Assembly: GCA_905198295.1 (NCBI GenBank)
Contig: CAJKBW010000074.1
Span: 1 to 15,128, forward strand
Source: an uncultured Oscillospiraceae bacterium
GTDB lineage: Bacteria > Bacillota > Clostridia > Oscillospirales > Acutalibacteraceae
Length of the DNA stretch: 15,128 nt
Direction: 5' to 3'
Each line of letters begins with the position of its first letter. Positions within the stretch are counted from its first letter, which is position 1. The position numbers and the translations under genes are program-made. The notes under the pieces were generated by a model, which was not told the origin of the DNA, searched no databases, and saw nothing but the letters and a program-made list of their open reading frames with translations. Of this stretch, positions 15,089-15,128 are shown piece after piece.

Positions 15089-15128
15089 GTCTGAAACTTC
15101 ACCCCCGGCAACAAGTACCCCCTGTCAC

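Larger units (their letters stand above)
14854..15128. promoter_or_regulatory. Non-coding control region upstream of the regulator gene
   Basis: This 275-base stretch is visibly more AT-rich than the genes between about 14940 and 15020. It holds palindromic operator-like sites, an AT inverted repeat and a weak promoter candidate, listed separately. No gene is supported here. A short plus-strand frame opens with an ATG at 15063 and stays open to the edge but has no ribosome binding site. Confidence 0.6.

Noticed and set aside
15063..15128. Plus-strand frame starting ATG at 15063 and open to the window edge, a possible divergent gene
   Set aside because: Only 22 codons are visible, no ribosome binding site precedes it, and an operator-like palindrome overlaps it. 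It cannot be supported.
1..15128. CRISPR arrays, insertion sequences, attachment sites, tRNA or rRNA genes
   Set aside because: No regularly spaced direct repeats, transposase-like frames, terminal inverted repeats or RNA-gene signatures were found by reading; the DNA is almost fully occupied by one coherent gene set.

Overview
The window looks like chromosomal DNA of a Gram-positive Firmicute, most likely a gut- or fibre-associated clostridium. The basis is strong AGGAGG-type ribosome binding sites, lipobox signal peptides, CUT1-type sugar permeases without an ATPase gene, and a fairly GC-rich composition. No rRNA, tRNA or marker gene fixes the species. Every supportable gene is on the minus strand, so transcription runs from high to low coordinates, and nothing in the window looks mobile.

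In transcription order: a 275-base non-coding region (14854-15128) carries palindromic operator-like sites and a weak promoter candidate. Next is an AraC-type regulator (13939-14853, apparently with a CTG start), then a lipoprotein sugar-binding protein (12440-13855). A strong stem-loop with a T-tract (12360-12416) follows and should act as a partial terminator. After it come a giant 982-residue binding protein with two extra N-terminal beta modules (9332-12280), a first permease pair (8393-9319 and 7331-8284) separated by a structured spacer, a membrane-anchored NHL beta-propeller/TPR protein (5727-7319), a Yip1-family membrane protein (5104-5730), a large DUF5696-type lipoprotein (2490-5099) and a second permease pair (1562-2497 and 634-1569). 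Last is the start of a secreted protein with a CBM4/9-like carbohydrate-binding module (1-515, cut by the window edge).

Read together, this is a polysaccharide or oligosaccharide utilisation locus. The regulator would sense the sugar. Secreted and lipid-anchored proteins would bind and possibly cleave a glycan outside the cell. Two CUT1 permease pairs would import products using an ATPase encoded elsewhere (MsmK/UgpC type, a family habit). The unusual part is the block NHL-TPR protein, Yip1 protein and DUF5696 lipoprotein. These genes are translationally coupled or only bases apart and sit between the two permease pairs, which suggests a membrane-bound assembly serving the importers. The substrate cannot be read from the sequence.
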